Below are positions 1 to 8,680 of a DNA stretch of 64,000 nucleotides, in pieces. Where the stretch lies: positions 3,782,001 through 3,846,000 of the forward strand of contig OZ244173.1 in assembly GCA_965216515.1 (NCBI GenBank), in the 5' to 3' direction. Position 1 is the stretch's first letter, and each line of letters begins with the position of its first letter. Position numbers and translations under genes: made by a program. The notes beneath the pieces were generated by a model. It searched no databases and was not told the origin of the DNA. It saw only the letters and a program-made list of their open reading frames with translations. The DNA is from CAXMRP01 sp965216515 (GTDB lineage: Bacteria; Pseudomonadota; Alphaproteobacteria; Rhizobiales; Afifellaceae).

Positions 1-256
1 CGGCGAACAGCATATCGGCGGAGACCCCGGCCTGCGCGGCAATCCCGGCATTGTGCGCCTCCACCGCTCGGTCGATATAGGCTTCCGTGCCTTCACCGGG
101 AATGCGCACGATGACCGCGCCGTCGGGAGTTTGCACCTTGTGCACGATATTGGTCAGGCCGCCGAGCCGTTCCATCACCAGGTTTTCCGGCGCAAGGTTT
201 GCAAATCCCGGCACCAGTTTCAGTGCCGCATGAACCTGTTCGGCGGTATCGTTCAT
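1..256 (-). CDS. Choline/ethanolamine kinase-like phosphotransferase, N-terminal part only
   Basis: The first 85 codons of a minus-strand gene run off the left edge of the window. The visible part has the glycine-rich nucleotide loop GGLTNIVHKV (about residues 32-41), then VRIPGEGTEAYIDRAVEAHN, which is typical of LicA/choline kinase members of the aminoglycoside-phosphotransferase fold. Such enzymes transfer phosphate from ATP to choline, ethanolamine or a similar amino alcohol in the cytoplasm. The ATG at 256 lies 30 bp beyond the stop of the FAD/GcvT gene on the same strand, so the two are probably co-transcribed. This suggests a link to choline or methylated-amine metabolism. The catalytic HxD and DFE motifs lie outside the window, so activity and substrate cannot be judged. 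Confidence 0.75.
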   Translation of the reverse strand, partial: MNDTAEQVHAALKLVPGFANLAPENLVMERLGGLTNIVHKVQTPDGAVIVRIPGEGTEAYIDRAVEAHNAGIAAQAGVSADMLFA

Positions 257-286
257 CGTGTTGATTCCGTTTGTCGGGGTTCCTGC

Positions 287-2704
287 CTAGCCGCGGAGGC
301 GCTTGCTGTCGCTGTCATAAAGCGGCCCGTCCACCTGTGTCACCGGATATCGTGTTCCGAATGCTTCCACCTCGAATTCGGTGCCGGACGCCAGCTCCGC
401 ATCGAGATAACCGAACAGGATCGATTTGCCGACGGTGTGGCCGTAGCCGGCACTTGTGGCAAGCGACACCACCGTGCCGGATTTCCGGATTGGCTCGCCG
501 CCCAGGAGCGGCAGTTTGTCGTCGGAAACGAACGTTGCCAGAACCCGTTCCGTTCCGTCTCTTTTTTGTCGTTCCAAGACCGGTCTGCCAATGAAATCGC
601 CCTTGGATTTCAGGTGCACACGGCTGCCGAGACCGGCCTCGACCGGCGAGGTGTCGGGTGTGATATCGGTGCTCCAGTACAGATAGCCCTTTTCCAGCCG
701 AAGGCTCTCGATTGCGCGATAGCCGACGTCGCGGATGCCCCGTCCGTCGCCGGCCGCGCGCAGCGTTTCGTAGACATGGGCGGTATATTCGGCGGGGATG
801 TGCAGTTCCCAGCCCAATTCGCCGCAATAGCCGATGCGGATGGCCCGAACCGGCGCCGCGCCCAGGGTCAGGTGCTGCATGGTGGCAAACGCAAAGGCGG
901 CATTGCCGACATCGCCTTCGGCCACATCGGCGAGCACCTCGCGCGCCACCGGGCCGCACAGATTGATGACGCCCCACGCCGACGTCACCTCTTCAAGCTG
1001 CAACCCGTCGGCGGCCGGCAGGTGCCGCCGGATCCAGTCGCTGTCATGGACGCCGAAGCCGGAGCCGGTGACTATATAGAACCGGTCATCGGCTAGGCGG
1101 GTGATTGTCAGGTCCGCCTCGATCCCGCCTGATGAATTGCAAAGCTGGGTGTAGATCACCGTGCCCGGCGGTCTGTCCATATTGGAAACGGCAAGCCGCT
1201 GGAGTGCGTTGAGCGCACCCGGTCCGAAAAGCTCGAACTTGGAAAAGCTCGACTGGTCGATCAGCGCTGCCTTTTCGCGGACGGCGCGATGTTCCTCGGC
1301 GACATGCCGTTCATAGGGCGGGTCGAGGAAGGCGGGACTGTCAACCGGCTCCACGCCTTCCGGCGCAAACCACAAGGGCCGCTCCCAACCGTTCCTGGAG
1401 CCATGGACCGCGCCGCGCGCCTTCAGGATATCATGGAGGGGACTGCGCCGGATGCCGCGCGCCGACTGGCTTTCCGCGCCGGGATATCGCAGCTTGTAGT
1501 GATGGGCGTAATGTTCCACCGGTCGCGCCGCCAGGAAGGTGGCGCTGTTGTGATGGGCCCCGAACCGGCGGATATCGAGCGGCCACAGATCCAGCTCCGG
1601 CTTGCCATCGAGGATCCATTGGGCCACGGCCTCGCCGGCGCCGCCCGCCGCCGCAATACCGTAGAGAAAGCCGGTTGCCACCATCACATTGTCGAATCCC
1701 GGCGGCCGGCCCATGACGAAGTCGCCGTCGGCGGAGTAGGGGATCGGCCCGTTGACAACCGAGCGGATGCCGATCGTTCCCACGACCGGTGTCACCTTGG
1801 CGGCGTTTTCGGCAAGAGGAGCGAACCGATCCAGATTGTCCGGAAGCAATTGCCTGGCGAACGGACCGTCAATCCCGGAAATGGCGAACGGCACCGTATC
1901 GTCCTCGTATCCGCCGATAACGAGCCGTCCGCCGGCATCGGGCTTGTAGTAGACCAGTCGGTCCGGATCGCGCAGCGTCGGTAAGTCGGGCGGGCAGTCC
2001 GGGATCGGCTCGGTGACAACATACTGGTGTTCAACCGCACAGGCCGGAATATCGATGCCGAGTCCCTTGCCCAGTTCCCGGCTCCACATGCCCGCCGCGA
2101 TGGTAACCGTTTCGGCCGTCCACGTGCCTTGCTCGGTGTGCACCTCTTGAACTCTCTGGCCGGAGACGCCGAAACCGGTAACCCGGACACCTTGGTGGAT
2201 GGCCGCGCCCATTTTCCGCGCGCCGGCGGCGATCGCCTGGCAAAGACTTGCCGGATCCACATGCCCGTCGCCGGGAATGAAGGCCGCCCCTTCAAGGCCG
2301 GTTGCATCTATGAGGGGGAACAGGTCGCGGGCCTCGCCGGGCGTCAGGATCTGCATGTCCAGCCCGAAGCTTGCCGCCATTGTCGCCAGCCGGTGCACTT
2401 CCAGCATCCGGTCCCGCGAAGCGGCCAGCCGCAGAGAGCCGGTTTTCTTCCAATCGACCGCCTGGCCGGTCTCCGCCTCTATCCGGTCGTAGAGAGCTAC
2501 CGACCGCTTCAGCATGCGGGTGGTGTTGCGTGACGACCGCAATTGCCCGACAAGGCCGGCCGCATGCCACGTGGCACCCTCCGTCAGCGCCGTTTTCTCC
2601 ACGATCACAACATCGCTTTCGCCGCGCGCGGCAAGATGATAGGCGATCGAGCAGCCGATGATACCGCCGCCGATGATCAGGTGTTTGGCGTGATTTTGGG
2701 TCAT
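287..2704 (-). CDS. FAD-dependent oxidoreductase with C-terminal GcvT domains (DMGDH/SARDH-like)
   Basis: This 805-residue protein has an N-terminal DAO-type FAD domain (about residues 1-400), with dinucleotide loop GGGIIGCSIAYHLA near residue 12 and TWHAAGLVGQL near residue 45. It is followed by a folate-binding GcvT domain and GcvT C-terminal barrel (about 420-805). In mammalian dimethylglycine and sarcosine dehydrogenases the His of the WHAAG motif carries covalent FAD. The family oxidises an N-methyl group and passes formaldehyde to tetrahydrofolate, giving 5,10-methylene-H4folate. The substrate here is not identifiable from sequence (dimethylglycine, sarcosine or another N-methyl amine). 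Its ATG overlaps the stop of a short upstream ORF (ATGA), which suggests translational coupling. A paralogue of the same architecture lies at 27126-29588. Confidence 0.88.
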   Translation of the reverse strand: MTQNHAKHLIIGGGIIGCSIAYHLAARGESDVVIVEKTALTEGATWHAAGLVGQLRSSRNTTRMLKRSVALYDRIEAETGQAVDWKKTGSLRLAASRDRMLEVHRLATMAASFGLDMQILTPGEARDLFPLIDATGLEGAAFIPGDGHVDPASLCQAIAAGARKMGAAIHQGVRVTGFGVSGQRVQEVHTEQGTWTAETVTIAAGMWSRELGKGLGIDIPACAVEHQYVVTEPIPDCPPDLPTLRDPDRLVYYKPDAGGRLVIGGYEDDTVPFAISGIDGPFARQLLPDNLDRFAPLAENAAKVTPVVGTIGIRSVVNGPIPYSADGDFVMGRPPGFDNVMVATGFLYGIAAAGGAGEAVAQWILDGKPELDLWPLDIRRFGAHHNSATFLAARPVEHYAHHYKLRYPGAESQSARGIRRSPLHDILKARGAVHGSRNGWERPLWFAPEGVEPVDSPAFLDPPYERHVAEEHRAVREKAALIDQSSFSKFELFGPGALNALQRLAVSNMDRPPGTVIYTQLCNSSGGIEADLTITRLADDRFYIVTGSGFGVHDSDWIRRHLPAADGLQLEEVTSAWGVINLCGPVAREVLADVAEGDVGNAAFAFATMQHLTLGAAPVRAIRIGYCGELGWELHIPAEYTAHVYETLRAAGDGRGIRDVGYRAIESLRLEKGYLYWSTDITPDTSPVEAGLGSRVHLKSKGDFIGRPVLERQKRDGTERVLATFVSDDKLPLLGGEPIRKSGTVVSLATSAGYGHTVGKSILFGYLDAELASGTEFEVEAFGTRYPVTQVDGPLYDSDSKRLRG

Positions 2705-2796
2705 CGGCGCCGGTCCCGATTGCCGGATGCCAACTGGTGCCGGCTGGCGGCAGACGGTTTTTTCCTCGTGCCGGATTGGTGATGGATTTCTTCCAT
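2701..2796 (-). CDS. Short leader ORF (31 aa) coupled to the FAD/GcvT gene
   Basis: On the minus strand an ATG at 2796 follows a strong Shine-Dalgarno (AAGGAG, 8-9 nt upstream). It opens a 31-codon frame beginning MEEIHHQSGTRKKPS and ending RDRRR. Its TGA overlaps the ATG of the FAD/GcvT gene as ATGA. The FAD/GcvT start itself has only a weak ribosome site, so the leader may deliver ribosomes to it by termination-reinitiation. The peptide is basic (many Arg, Lys and His) with no recognised domain. It could be a leader peptide, a real small protein, or a chance frame. The strong ribosome site and exact overlap favour real translation. Confidence 0.5.
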   Translation of the reverse strand: MEEIHHQSGTRKKPSAASRHQLASGNRDRRR

Positions 2797-2833
2797 TGTC
2801 TGCTCCTTCCTGATTTCCGCGCCGGCCATCCGT

Positions 2834-3961
2834 CTAAAGTGCGGCCCGGAAAATGGCCTCGAAATCGGCGGCATCGATTGGTCGGGCATTTGTCGCGGTG
2901 GAATGGTCCTGTACGGCGAGCGGTACGACTGCCGCGCACATCGCCTCCTGTACACCGATATCGGCAAGACGGGTCGGCAAACCCAGCCTGACGGTCAGGT
3001 CGGCGAAGAAGCCGGCGAGGTGACCGGGTGCCGCGGCCCCGGTCAGGTCGCAAAGTGTCCGGTATTTCGGCTCCGCGGAACCCAAGTTGAATTCGAGGAA
3101 ATGCGGCAGCAGGATCGCGTTGAGCGTGCCGTGATGAAACGCGGTGCCGGGCACCGCACCCAGCGGATGCGAGAGCGAATGAACACCGCCCAATCCCTTC
3201 TGGAACGTCAACCCGCCCTGCAGCGCCGCCATCATCATCGCGCTGCGGGCATCCATGTCGGCACCATCGGCGCATGCCCGTTCGATGGCGCCAAGCGCCC
3301 GTTTCAGGCCATCAAGCGCGATGGCTTCGGCCGGCGGATTGAAGCGGGGTGACAGATAGGTTTCCACGCAGTGGGTTACCGCATCCATACCCGTAGCCGC
3401 CGTCAGGCCGGGCGGCAAACCGCGGGTCAGCGCAGGATCGCAAACCGCGATTGTCGGGATCAGGTGCGGACTGATCAGAGCGAGCTTTTCGCCGGTGTTG
3501 AACGAGATCAGTGCCGCCCGCCCGACCTCTGCACCGGTTCCCGCCGTTGTTGGCACCGCGATGTGCGGGGCCAGCGGGCCTGAAATGCTGTCCAGCCCGC
3601 CGGATACCACTGCGTAGTCGCGCAATGGGCCGTCATGGCGCGCGCGCACGGCAACCGCCTTGGCGAGGTCGATCGGGGAGCCGCCGCCGATGCTGATCAA
3701 CCCGTCGCAGCCGTTCGCCCGATAGACAGATAGCGCTGCACCTACCGAATCCTCCCTGGGATTAGGCGGTGTTGCATCGAAGACAGCGGCCTTATCCAGT
3801 TCGGGCTGATCCAGGGCCTGCTCGATCAGCCCGGTGGCCATCAGGCCGGCGTCGGTTACCAGCAGCGGAGTGGTGATTCCGCATTGCGAGGCGAACGTTC
3901 CGAGTTGACGGACCGCGCCGATTTCAAACTCGATGCGCGTCAGATACTGAATTGGCGCCAT
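2834..3961 (-). CDS. Iron-containing alcohol dehydrogenase family protein
   Basis: A 375-residue group III (iron) alcohol dehydrogenase. The N-terminal half holds the nucleotide motif GGGSPIDLAKA (about residues 92-102) and PTTAGTGAE. The C-terminal half carries all four expected metal ligands: Asp and His in GMDAVTHCVE, His in VHSLSHPLG and His in FHHGTLNA. Such enzymes reduce aldehydes or oxidise alcohols with NAD(P); maleylacetate reductases are close relatives. It is the first gene of a minus-strand run leading into the leader ORF, the FAD/GcvT dehydrogenase and the kinase-like gene. It may process an alcohol or aldehyde from the same methylated-amine pathway, but the substrate is unknown. 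It is transcribed divergently from the copper ATPase. Confidence 0.88.
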   Translation of the reverse strand: MAPIQYLTRIEFEIGAVRQLGTFASQCGITTPLLVTDAGLMATGLIEQALDQPELDKAAVFDATPPNPREDSVGAALSVYRANGCDGLISIGGGSPIDLAKAVAVRARHDGPLRDYAVVSGGLDSISGPLAPHIAVPTTAGTGAEVGRAALISFNTGEKLALISPHLIPTIAVCDPALTRGLPPGLTAATGMDAVTHCVETYLSPRFNPPAEAIALDGLKRALGAIERACADGADMDARSAMMMAALQGGLTFQKGLGGVHSLSHPLGAVPGTAFHHGTLNAILLPHFLEFNLGSAEPKYRTLCDLTGAAAPGHLAGFFADLTVRLGLPTRLADIGVQEAMCAAVVPLAVQDHSTATNARPIDAADFEAIFRAAL

Positions 3962-4033
3962 AGCCTGTGTCCGTGATTGCCAAGTTCCCGCAAGCTTCCG
4001 CGACGATCGCCACCAAAATCAAGCCCGTCACGC

Positions 4034-4063
4034 TTGACGTTCGTCGATTCGCACTCCTTATCT
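4034..4063 (+). promoter_or_regulatory. Candidate promoter of the copper ATPase gene
   Basis: TTGACG (4034-4039) and TTATCT (4058-4063) are separated by 18 bp, about 50 bp before the GTG start of the ATPase. Over-long spacers are typical of CueR-type copper promoters, but no clear dyad is seen here. The evidence is sequence resemblance only. Confidence 0.3.
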
Positions 4064-4113
4064 GCGTTGTTTGGAGAATCGATCGTCTCAGTTGGCGGCG
4101 CGGAGGATTTCTG

Positions 4114-6459
4114 GTGCCAGACATGGACATGACCGCGGCTGCCGCACCGCATCGAAAGACGAGCGGCGAACCGGCCATTGATCCGGTTTGCGGGATGACC
4201 GTGAAGCTGGGCGCCGGAAAACCGGCGCATTCCCATGATGGCGCGGAATTTCATTTCTGCTGCCAGTCCTGTCACGACAGGTTCGCTGCCGACCCCTGGT
4301 TCCATCTTTCCGGACACGCGCGCAAACGCGAGAAACGCGAACCGAAAAGCGCCGTTTATTCCTGTCCCATGGACCCTGAGATCGTTCAGGATCATCCCGG
4401 CGCGTGCCCGATCTGCGGCATGGCTCTGGAACCGATGGGTGCCGTCTCCGACGGGCCCAATGAGGAACTGATCGATTTCACCCGCCGCATGTGGGTCAGC
4501 GTCGCAGCCGCGGTGCCCGTACTGATTTTGACCATGGGATCGATGGCCGGCCTGCCGGTTCGTGAATGGCTTGGCGAACGACTGGCCGTTCTGATCGAGT
4601 TTTTGTTGGCGATCCCCGTCATACTGTGGGCCGCCCGACCGATCTTCGGTCGTGGTGTCAGTTCGTTGCGCAACCGTTCACCCAACATGTGGACATTGAT
4701 CATGCTCGGCGTTGGCGCCGCGTTCGGCTACAGCGTTGTCGCTGCCTTTGCGCCCGGCCTCTTTCCGCCGGCCATGCGTGGCCCGCACGGTGGCATTCCG
4801 GTCTATTTCGAAGCCGCGGTGGTCATCATCGCCCTGGTATTTGTCGGCCAGGTGCTGGAATTGCGGGCGCGCGAACGAACAGGAGATGCCATCCGCGCAC
4901 TTCTCGACCTTGCACCGAAAACGGCCAGGCGCATCCAGCCTGACGGGAGCGAATTCGATGCGCCGCTGGAGAACATCCTGACCGGCGACAGGTTGCGCAT
5001 CCGGCCCGGCGACAGCGTTCCGGTCGATGCGGTGGTGCTGGAAGGCCACTCCTCGGTGGACGAAAGCATGATCACCGGCGAACCGGTCCCGGTCGAAAAG
5101 CAGGCTGGCGACCGGTTGGTCGGCGGCACGATCAACGGCAATGGCACGATGATCGTCCGGGCCGACAAAGTCGGCGACGAGACCATGCTGGCCCGTATCA
5201 TCGATATGGTCGCCAGCGCCCAGCGCTCGCGCGCGCCGATCCAGGGCCTGGCGGATCGGGTGGCCGCCTGGTTCGTGCCCGCCGTGGTTCTGGCGGCGAT
5301 CACGGCGTTCGTCGTGTGGCTGGTTGTCGGGCCGGAACCTGCCCTGGCATTTGCCGTCGTTTCCGCCGTATCCGTTCTCATCATCGCCTGTCCCTGCGCG
5401 CTCGGGCTTGCGACACCGATGTCGATCATGACTGCCACCGGCCGCGGCGCGCAGGCTGGCGTCCTGGTCCGTGATGCGGAATCCCTGGAGCACATGGCCC
5501 GCGTCGATACACTGATCGTCGACAAGACCGGCACATTGACTGCCGGCAAACCGGCACTGACCGACATCCTGCCCCTCGGCAAGTTGGACGAAACGACTAT
5601 TCTGCGCTTTGCCGGTTCGCTGGAACGGGGATCGGAACATCCGCTGGCCGATGCCATCGTTTCCGGAGCGCGCAAGCGGGGCATTTCACTTGTTGCGGCG
5701 CAGGACTTCGCCGCCCGGCCCGGTCTTGGTGTGGCGGGTCGGGTGGACGGGCATCGCGTCTTATTGGGCAATTCGGCCATGATGACCGGTCAGGGGATCG
5801 ATCCGGCTCCGGGCGAGCGGCAGGCCGCCGCGCTTCGGGATCGGGGCCGGACCGCCATGTTCGTCGCCGTCGATGGTGCGCTGACCGGTCTTATCGGAGT
5901 TGCAGACCCGATCCGCGACGGTGCCGCCGATCTCGTTGCCGCGCTGCACAAGTCCGGCCTCGGTCTGATCATGGCGACAGGGGACAATGAAGCCACGGCT
6001 CGCGCGGTCGGTCATGCAGTGGGAATTGAGGATATCCGGGCCGGTTTCTTGCCTCGGGACAAGAAAGCGCTGGTTGATGCGCTTCACGCCGGGAACCGCC
6101 GGGTGGCGATGGCGGGCGATGGGGTGAATGATGCGCCGGCATTGGCCGCCGCCGATGTCGGTATAGCCATGGGCAGCGGCGCCGATGTTGCCATGGAAAG
6201 CGCCGGCATCACATTGTTGAACAGCGATCTGGCGGGCATCCTGAGGGCGCGCCGGTTGGCGGAGGCGACGCTGGCCAATATCCGGCAAAACCTGTTTTTT
6301 GCTTTTTTCTACAATGCCGTCGGTGTTCCCGTCGCCGCCGGCATTCTCTATCCCCTAACCGGTACGCTTCTGTCACCGATGATTGCCGCGGCGGCCATGA
6401 GCCTTTCGTCCGTCTCCGTTGTCTCCAACGCTTTGCGTTTGCGGACGCTGAAGCTCTGA
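4114..6459 (+). CDS. copA: Copper-translocating P1B-type ATPase (CopA-like)
   Basis: A heavy-metal P-type ATPase of 781 residues that exports Cu(I) across the inner membrane. In order: a YHS-type metal domain (DPVCGM, about residues 23-60), a Cys-rich heavy-metal-binding segment (YSCPMDP...CPICGM, about 82-108), six to eight membrane helices, the TGEP actuator motif, the intramembrane CPC (about 426-428), DKTGTLT with phosphorylated Asp near 470, the HP motif near 509, and GDGVNDAP near 668. I chose the GTG at 4114 because GGAGG lies 7 nt upstream; an upstream frame to 3967 lacks a ribosome site and would overlap the divergent gene's promoter. Copper export fits a cell that also makes the copper enzyme NosZ, although the genes are far apart. 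Cu(I) specificity is inferred from the CPC motif. Confidence 0.9.
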   Translation: MPDMDMTAAAAPHRKTSGEPAIDPVCGMTVKLGAGKPAHSHDGAEFHFCCQSCHDRFAADPWFHLSGHARKREKREPKSAVYSCPMDPEIVQDHPGACPICGMALEPMGAVSDGPNEELIDFTRRMWVSVAAAVPVLILTMGSMAGLPVREWLGERLAVLIEFLLAIPVILWAARPIFGRGVSSLRNRSPNMWTLIMLGVGAAFGYSVVAAFAPGLFPPAMRGPHGGIPVYFEAAVVIIALVFVGQVLELRARERTGDAIRALLDLAPKTARRIQPDGSEFDAPLENILTGDRLRIRPGDSVPVDAVVLEGHSSVDESMITGEPVPVEKQAGDRLVGGTINGNGTMIVRADKVGDETMLARIIDMVASAQRSRAPIQGLADRVAAWFVPAVVLAAITAFVVWLVVGPEPALAFAVVSAVSVLIIACPCALGLATPMSIMTATGRGAQAGVLVRDAESLEHMARVDTLIVDKTGTLTAGKPALTDILPLGKLDETTILRFAGSLERGSEHPLADAIVSGARKRGISLVAAQDFAARPGLGVAGRVDGHRVLLGNSAMMTGQGIDPAPGERQAAALRDRGRTAMFVAVDGALTGLIGVADPIRDGAADLVAALHKSGLGLIMATGDNEATARAVGHAVGIEDIRAGFLPRDKKALVDALHAGNRRVAMAGDGVNDAPALAAADVGIAMGSGADVAMESAGITLLNSDLAGILRARRLAEATLANIRQNLFFAFFYNAVGVPVAAGILYPLTGTLLSPMIAAAAMSLSSVSVVSNALRLRTLKL

Positions 6460-6604
6460 GACTGCCGACCGGAATGTGCGCGGGCGGGGGTGGCAAGTCT
6501 TCGGCCGCATCGCCACATATCCGGTGAAGAAGCGTCGCATTGCGCGACCATCTGTCCGGTGTGCTATCACCGGAGCGTTCAGACGACAGGCGAGGGACAG
6601 GGCG

Positions 6605-7831
6605 ATGAAAATTGCAGTGCTTGGCGGTGATGGCTTTGTCGGTTGGCCGACATCCCTTTATCTGTCGGCTCAGGACCACGAGGTCCATATTGTCGACAAT
6701 CTGTCACGCCGCTGGATCGACACGGAACTGGGTGTCCAGTCCTTGACGCCGATGGATTCAATTCAGGAGCGCACCCGGATTTGGCATGCCGAGACCGGCC
6801 GCACGATCGGATTTCATCTGCTGGACATCGCCACCGAGTATGAACGCCTGAAGGCCTGGCTGGCCGGGCATCGGCCAGATGCGATCATCCATTTCGCAGA
6901 GCAGCGCGCCGCGCCCTATTCCATGAAATCCGACCGCCACAAGTCCTACAGCGTGTCCAACAACGTCAATGCCACCCACAATGTCCTGAATGCCCTTGTC
7001 GCAACAGGCCTCGACGCCCATCTGGTCCATCTCGGGACGATGGGCGTCTACGGGTATTCCACGGTCGGGGCAGCGATTCCGGAAGGTTATCTGAATGTCG
7101 GCCTGGAGCTTGAAAGCGGCGAAACCGCGCGGCAGGAGATCCTTTATCCCGCCAATCCCGGCAGTATCTACCACATGACCAAATGCCTGGATCAATTGAT
7201 GTTCCAGTTTTACGCCAGGAACGACGGTCTGAGGATAACCGATCTTCACCAGGGTGTGGTCTGGGGTACGCACACCGATGAAACCCGGCTGCACCCCCAG
7301 TTGATCAACCGGTTCGACTATGACGGCGATTATGGCACGGTACTGAACCGTTTTCTCATCCAGGCAGCGATCGACTATCCGCTCACTGTCCACGGGACCG
7401 GTGGCCAGACGCGGGCCTTTATTCACATTCGCGATTCGGTCCGTTGCCTCCAATTGGCGCTCGGTGATCCGCCGGCGGCCGGCGACAGGGTGAAAATCTT
7501 CAATCAGATGACCGAAACCCATCGTGTCCGCGATTTGGCGCAGCTGATAAGTGATTTGACCGGCGCCAAGGTCGTGTTTTTGCCCAATCCGCGCAAGGAA
7601 GCAGACGAGAACGACCTGGTCGTGCGCAACGACCAGTTTCTTGCCCTGGGACTCAATCCGACCAAGCTGGAATCCGGCCTGTTGTCGGAAGTCATCGAAG
7701 TGGCGGAGAAATATGCCTATCGCGTCGACCGGTCCCGCATACCCTGTGTTTCGGCATGGACCGAGGAGCTGGCCGGCAAGGTGGATGCCGACCCGGAACG
7801 CCGGAAACTCAAGATAGTTTCCGGTGGCTAG
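6605..7831 (+). CDS. sqdB: UDP-sulfoquinovose synthase
   Basis: A 408-residue extended short-chain dehydrogenase that makes UDP-sulfoquinovose from UDP-glucose and sulfite, the first committed step of sulfolipid (SQDG) synthesis. The NAD loop GGDGFVGWP is at about residues 8-16. HLGTMGVYGY contains the catalytic Thr (about 145), and YHMTK gives Tyr 189 and Lys 193. These match the Thr/Tyr/Lys set of plant SQD1 and bacterial SqdB. The ATG at 6605 follows a GAGGGACAGG ribosome site; the frame extends upstream to 6476 but shows no homology there. It heads an operon with the SqdD- and SqdC-like genes. Sulfolipid can replace phospholipids when phosphate is scarce. Confidence 0.93.
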   Translation: MKIAVLGGDGFVGWPTSLYLSAQDHEVHIVDNLSRRWIDTELGVQSLTPMDSIQERTRIWHAETGRTIGFHLLDIATEYERLKAWLAGHRPDAIIHFAEQRAAPYSMKSDRHKSYSVSNNVNATHNVLNALVATGLDAHLVHLGTMGVYGYSTVGAAIPEGYLNVGLELESGETARQEILYPANPGSIYHMTKCLDQLMFQFYARNDGLRITDLHQGVVWGTHTDETRLHPQLINRFDYDGDYGTVLNRFLIQAAIDYPLTVHGTGGQTRAFIHIRDSVRCLQLALGDPPAAGDRVKIFNQMTETHRVRDLAQLISDLTGAKVVFLPNPRKEADENDLVVRNDQFLALGLNPTKLESGLLSEVIEVAEKYAYRVDRSRIPCVSAWTEELAGKVDADPERRKLKIVSGG

Positions 7832-7846
7832 TGGAAGTTGACCCGA

Positions 7847-8674
7847 ATGCCGTCCGACGCCTGCGCCTATGTTACTCTGGTCACGAATGACGATTACCGG
7901 CTCGGCGCCCTGGCGCTCGCCCGCTCGCTGCGGCAGGCAAATGCCGCCCATCCCCTGATTGTCATGGCCACCGCCGGGGCAGGGGACCTGGACACGCTTG
8001 CCGCAGAAGGTTGTCGGATCGTGGAAACGCGCCGGCCGGAGTTCAGCGACGGTTTTGTCCGCCGGCACGAACGGGAGAGCCAGCACGGGAACGCGCCATT
8101 CACCAAGGGCGGCAAGCCGGATTTTCATGATCCGTTGGACAACTTCTGCAAGTTCCGGCTCTGGCAGATGACCGACTACCGCAAGCTGGTTTTTATCGAC
8201 GCCGATGCCATCGTGTTGCGCAACGTCGACCGCCTGTTTGATTATCCCGCTTTCACCGCCGCACCCAATCTCTATGAAGCCCTGACCGATTTCGGCCGGA
8301 TGAATTCCGGCGTCTTTGTCGCCGAACCGTCGTCCAGGACCTACGATTCCATGATGGGCGAACTGGACGCGCCGGGCCGTTTCTGGCGCCGGACCGACCA
8401 GACGTTTCTGCAGGAGTTTTATCCCGATTGGCATGGTTTGCCATATACTTACAACGTTTTGCAGTATGTGTACTTCAATCTTCCGGATCTCTGGCATTGG
8501 CCCGATCTGAAGATCCTTCATTACCAGTATGAGAAGCCTTGGCAGGCCGGACACGAGCGTTGCCGGCAATTGCAGCCCCTGATCGACCTTTGGTATTCGG
8601 TACTGGACGGCCAGCCGATACCGGCGCAGTTGCCGGTCTTGCACGGCGGATCCGCAACCGGATCTGCGCAGTAG
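7847..8674 (+). CDS. sqdD: SqdD-like glycosyltransferase (GT8/glycogenin type)
   Basis: A 275-residue glycosyltransferase with the manganese-binding DxD motif in FIDADAIVLRNVD (about residue 117) and a glycogenin-like layout (DNFCKFRLWQMTDYRKL before the DxD). In Rhodobacter sphaeroides and Sinorhizobium the sqdB-sqdD-sqdC order is established, and SqdD is the candidate sulfoquinovosyltransferase. It begins 15 bp after the sqdB stop. I prefer the ATG at 7847 to the TTG at 7838 because the GTGGAAG ribosome site is correctly spaced only for the ATG. The role is inferred from fold and operon position. Confidence 0.85.
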   Translation: MPSDACAYVTLVTNDDYRLGALALARSLRQANAAHPLIVMATAGAGDLDTLAAEGCRIVETRRPEFSDGFVRRHERESQHGNAPFTKGGKPDFHDPLDNFCKFRLWQMTDYRKLVFIDADAIVLRNVDRLFDYPAFTAAPNLYEALTDFGRMNSGVFVAEPSSRTYDSMMGELDAPGRFWRRTDQTFLQEFYPDWHGLPYTYNVLQYVYFNLPDLWHWPDLKILHYQYEKPWQAGHERCRQLQPLIDLWYSVLDGQPIPAQLPVLHGGSATGSAQ

Positions 8675-8680
8675 GCCGCC

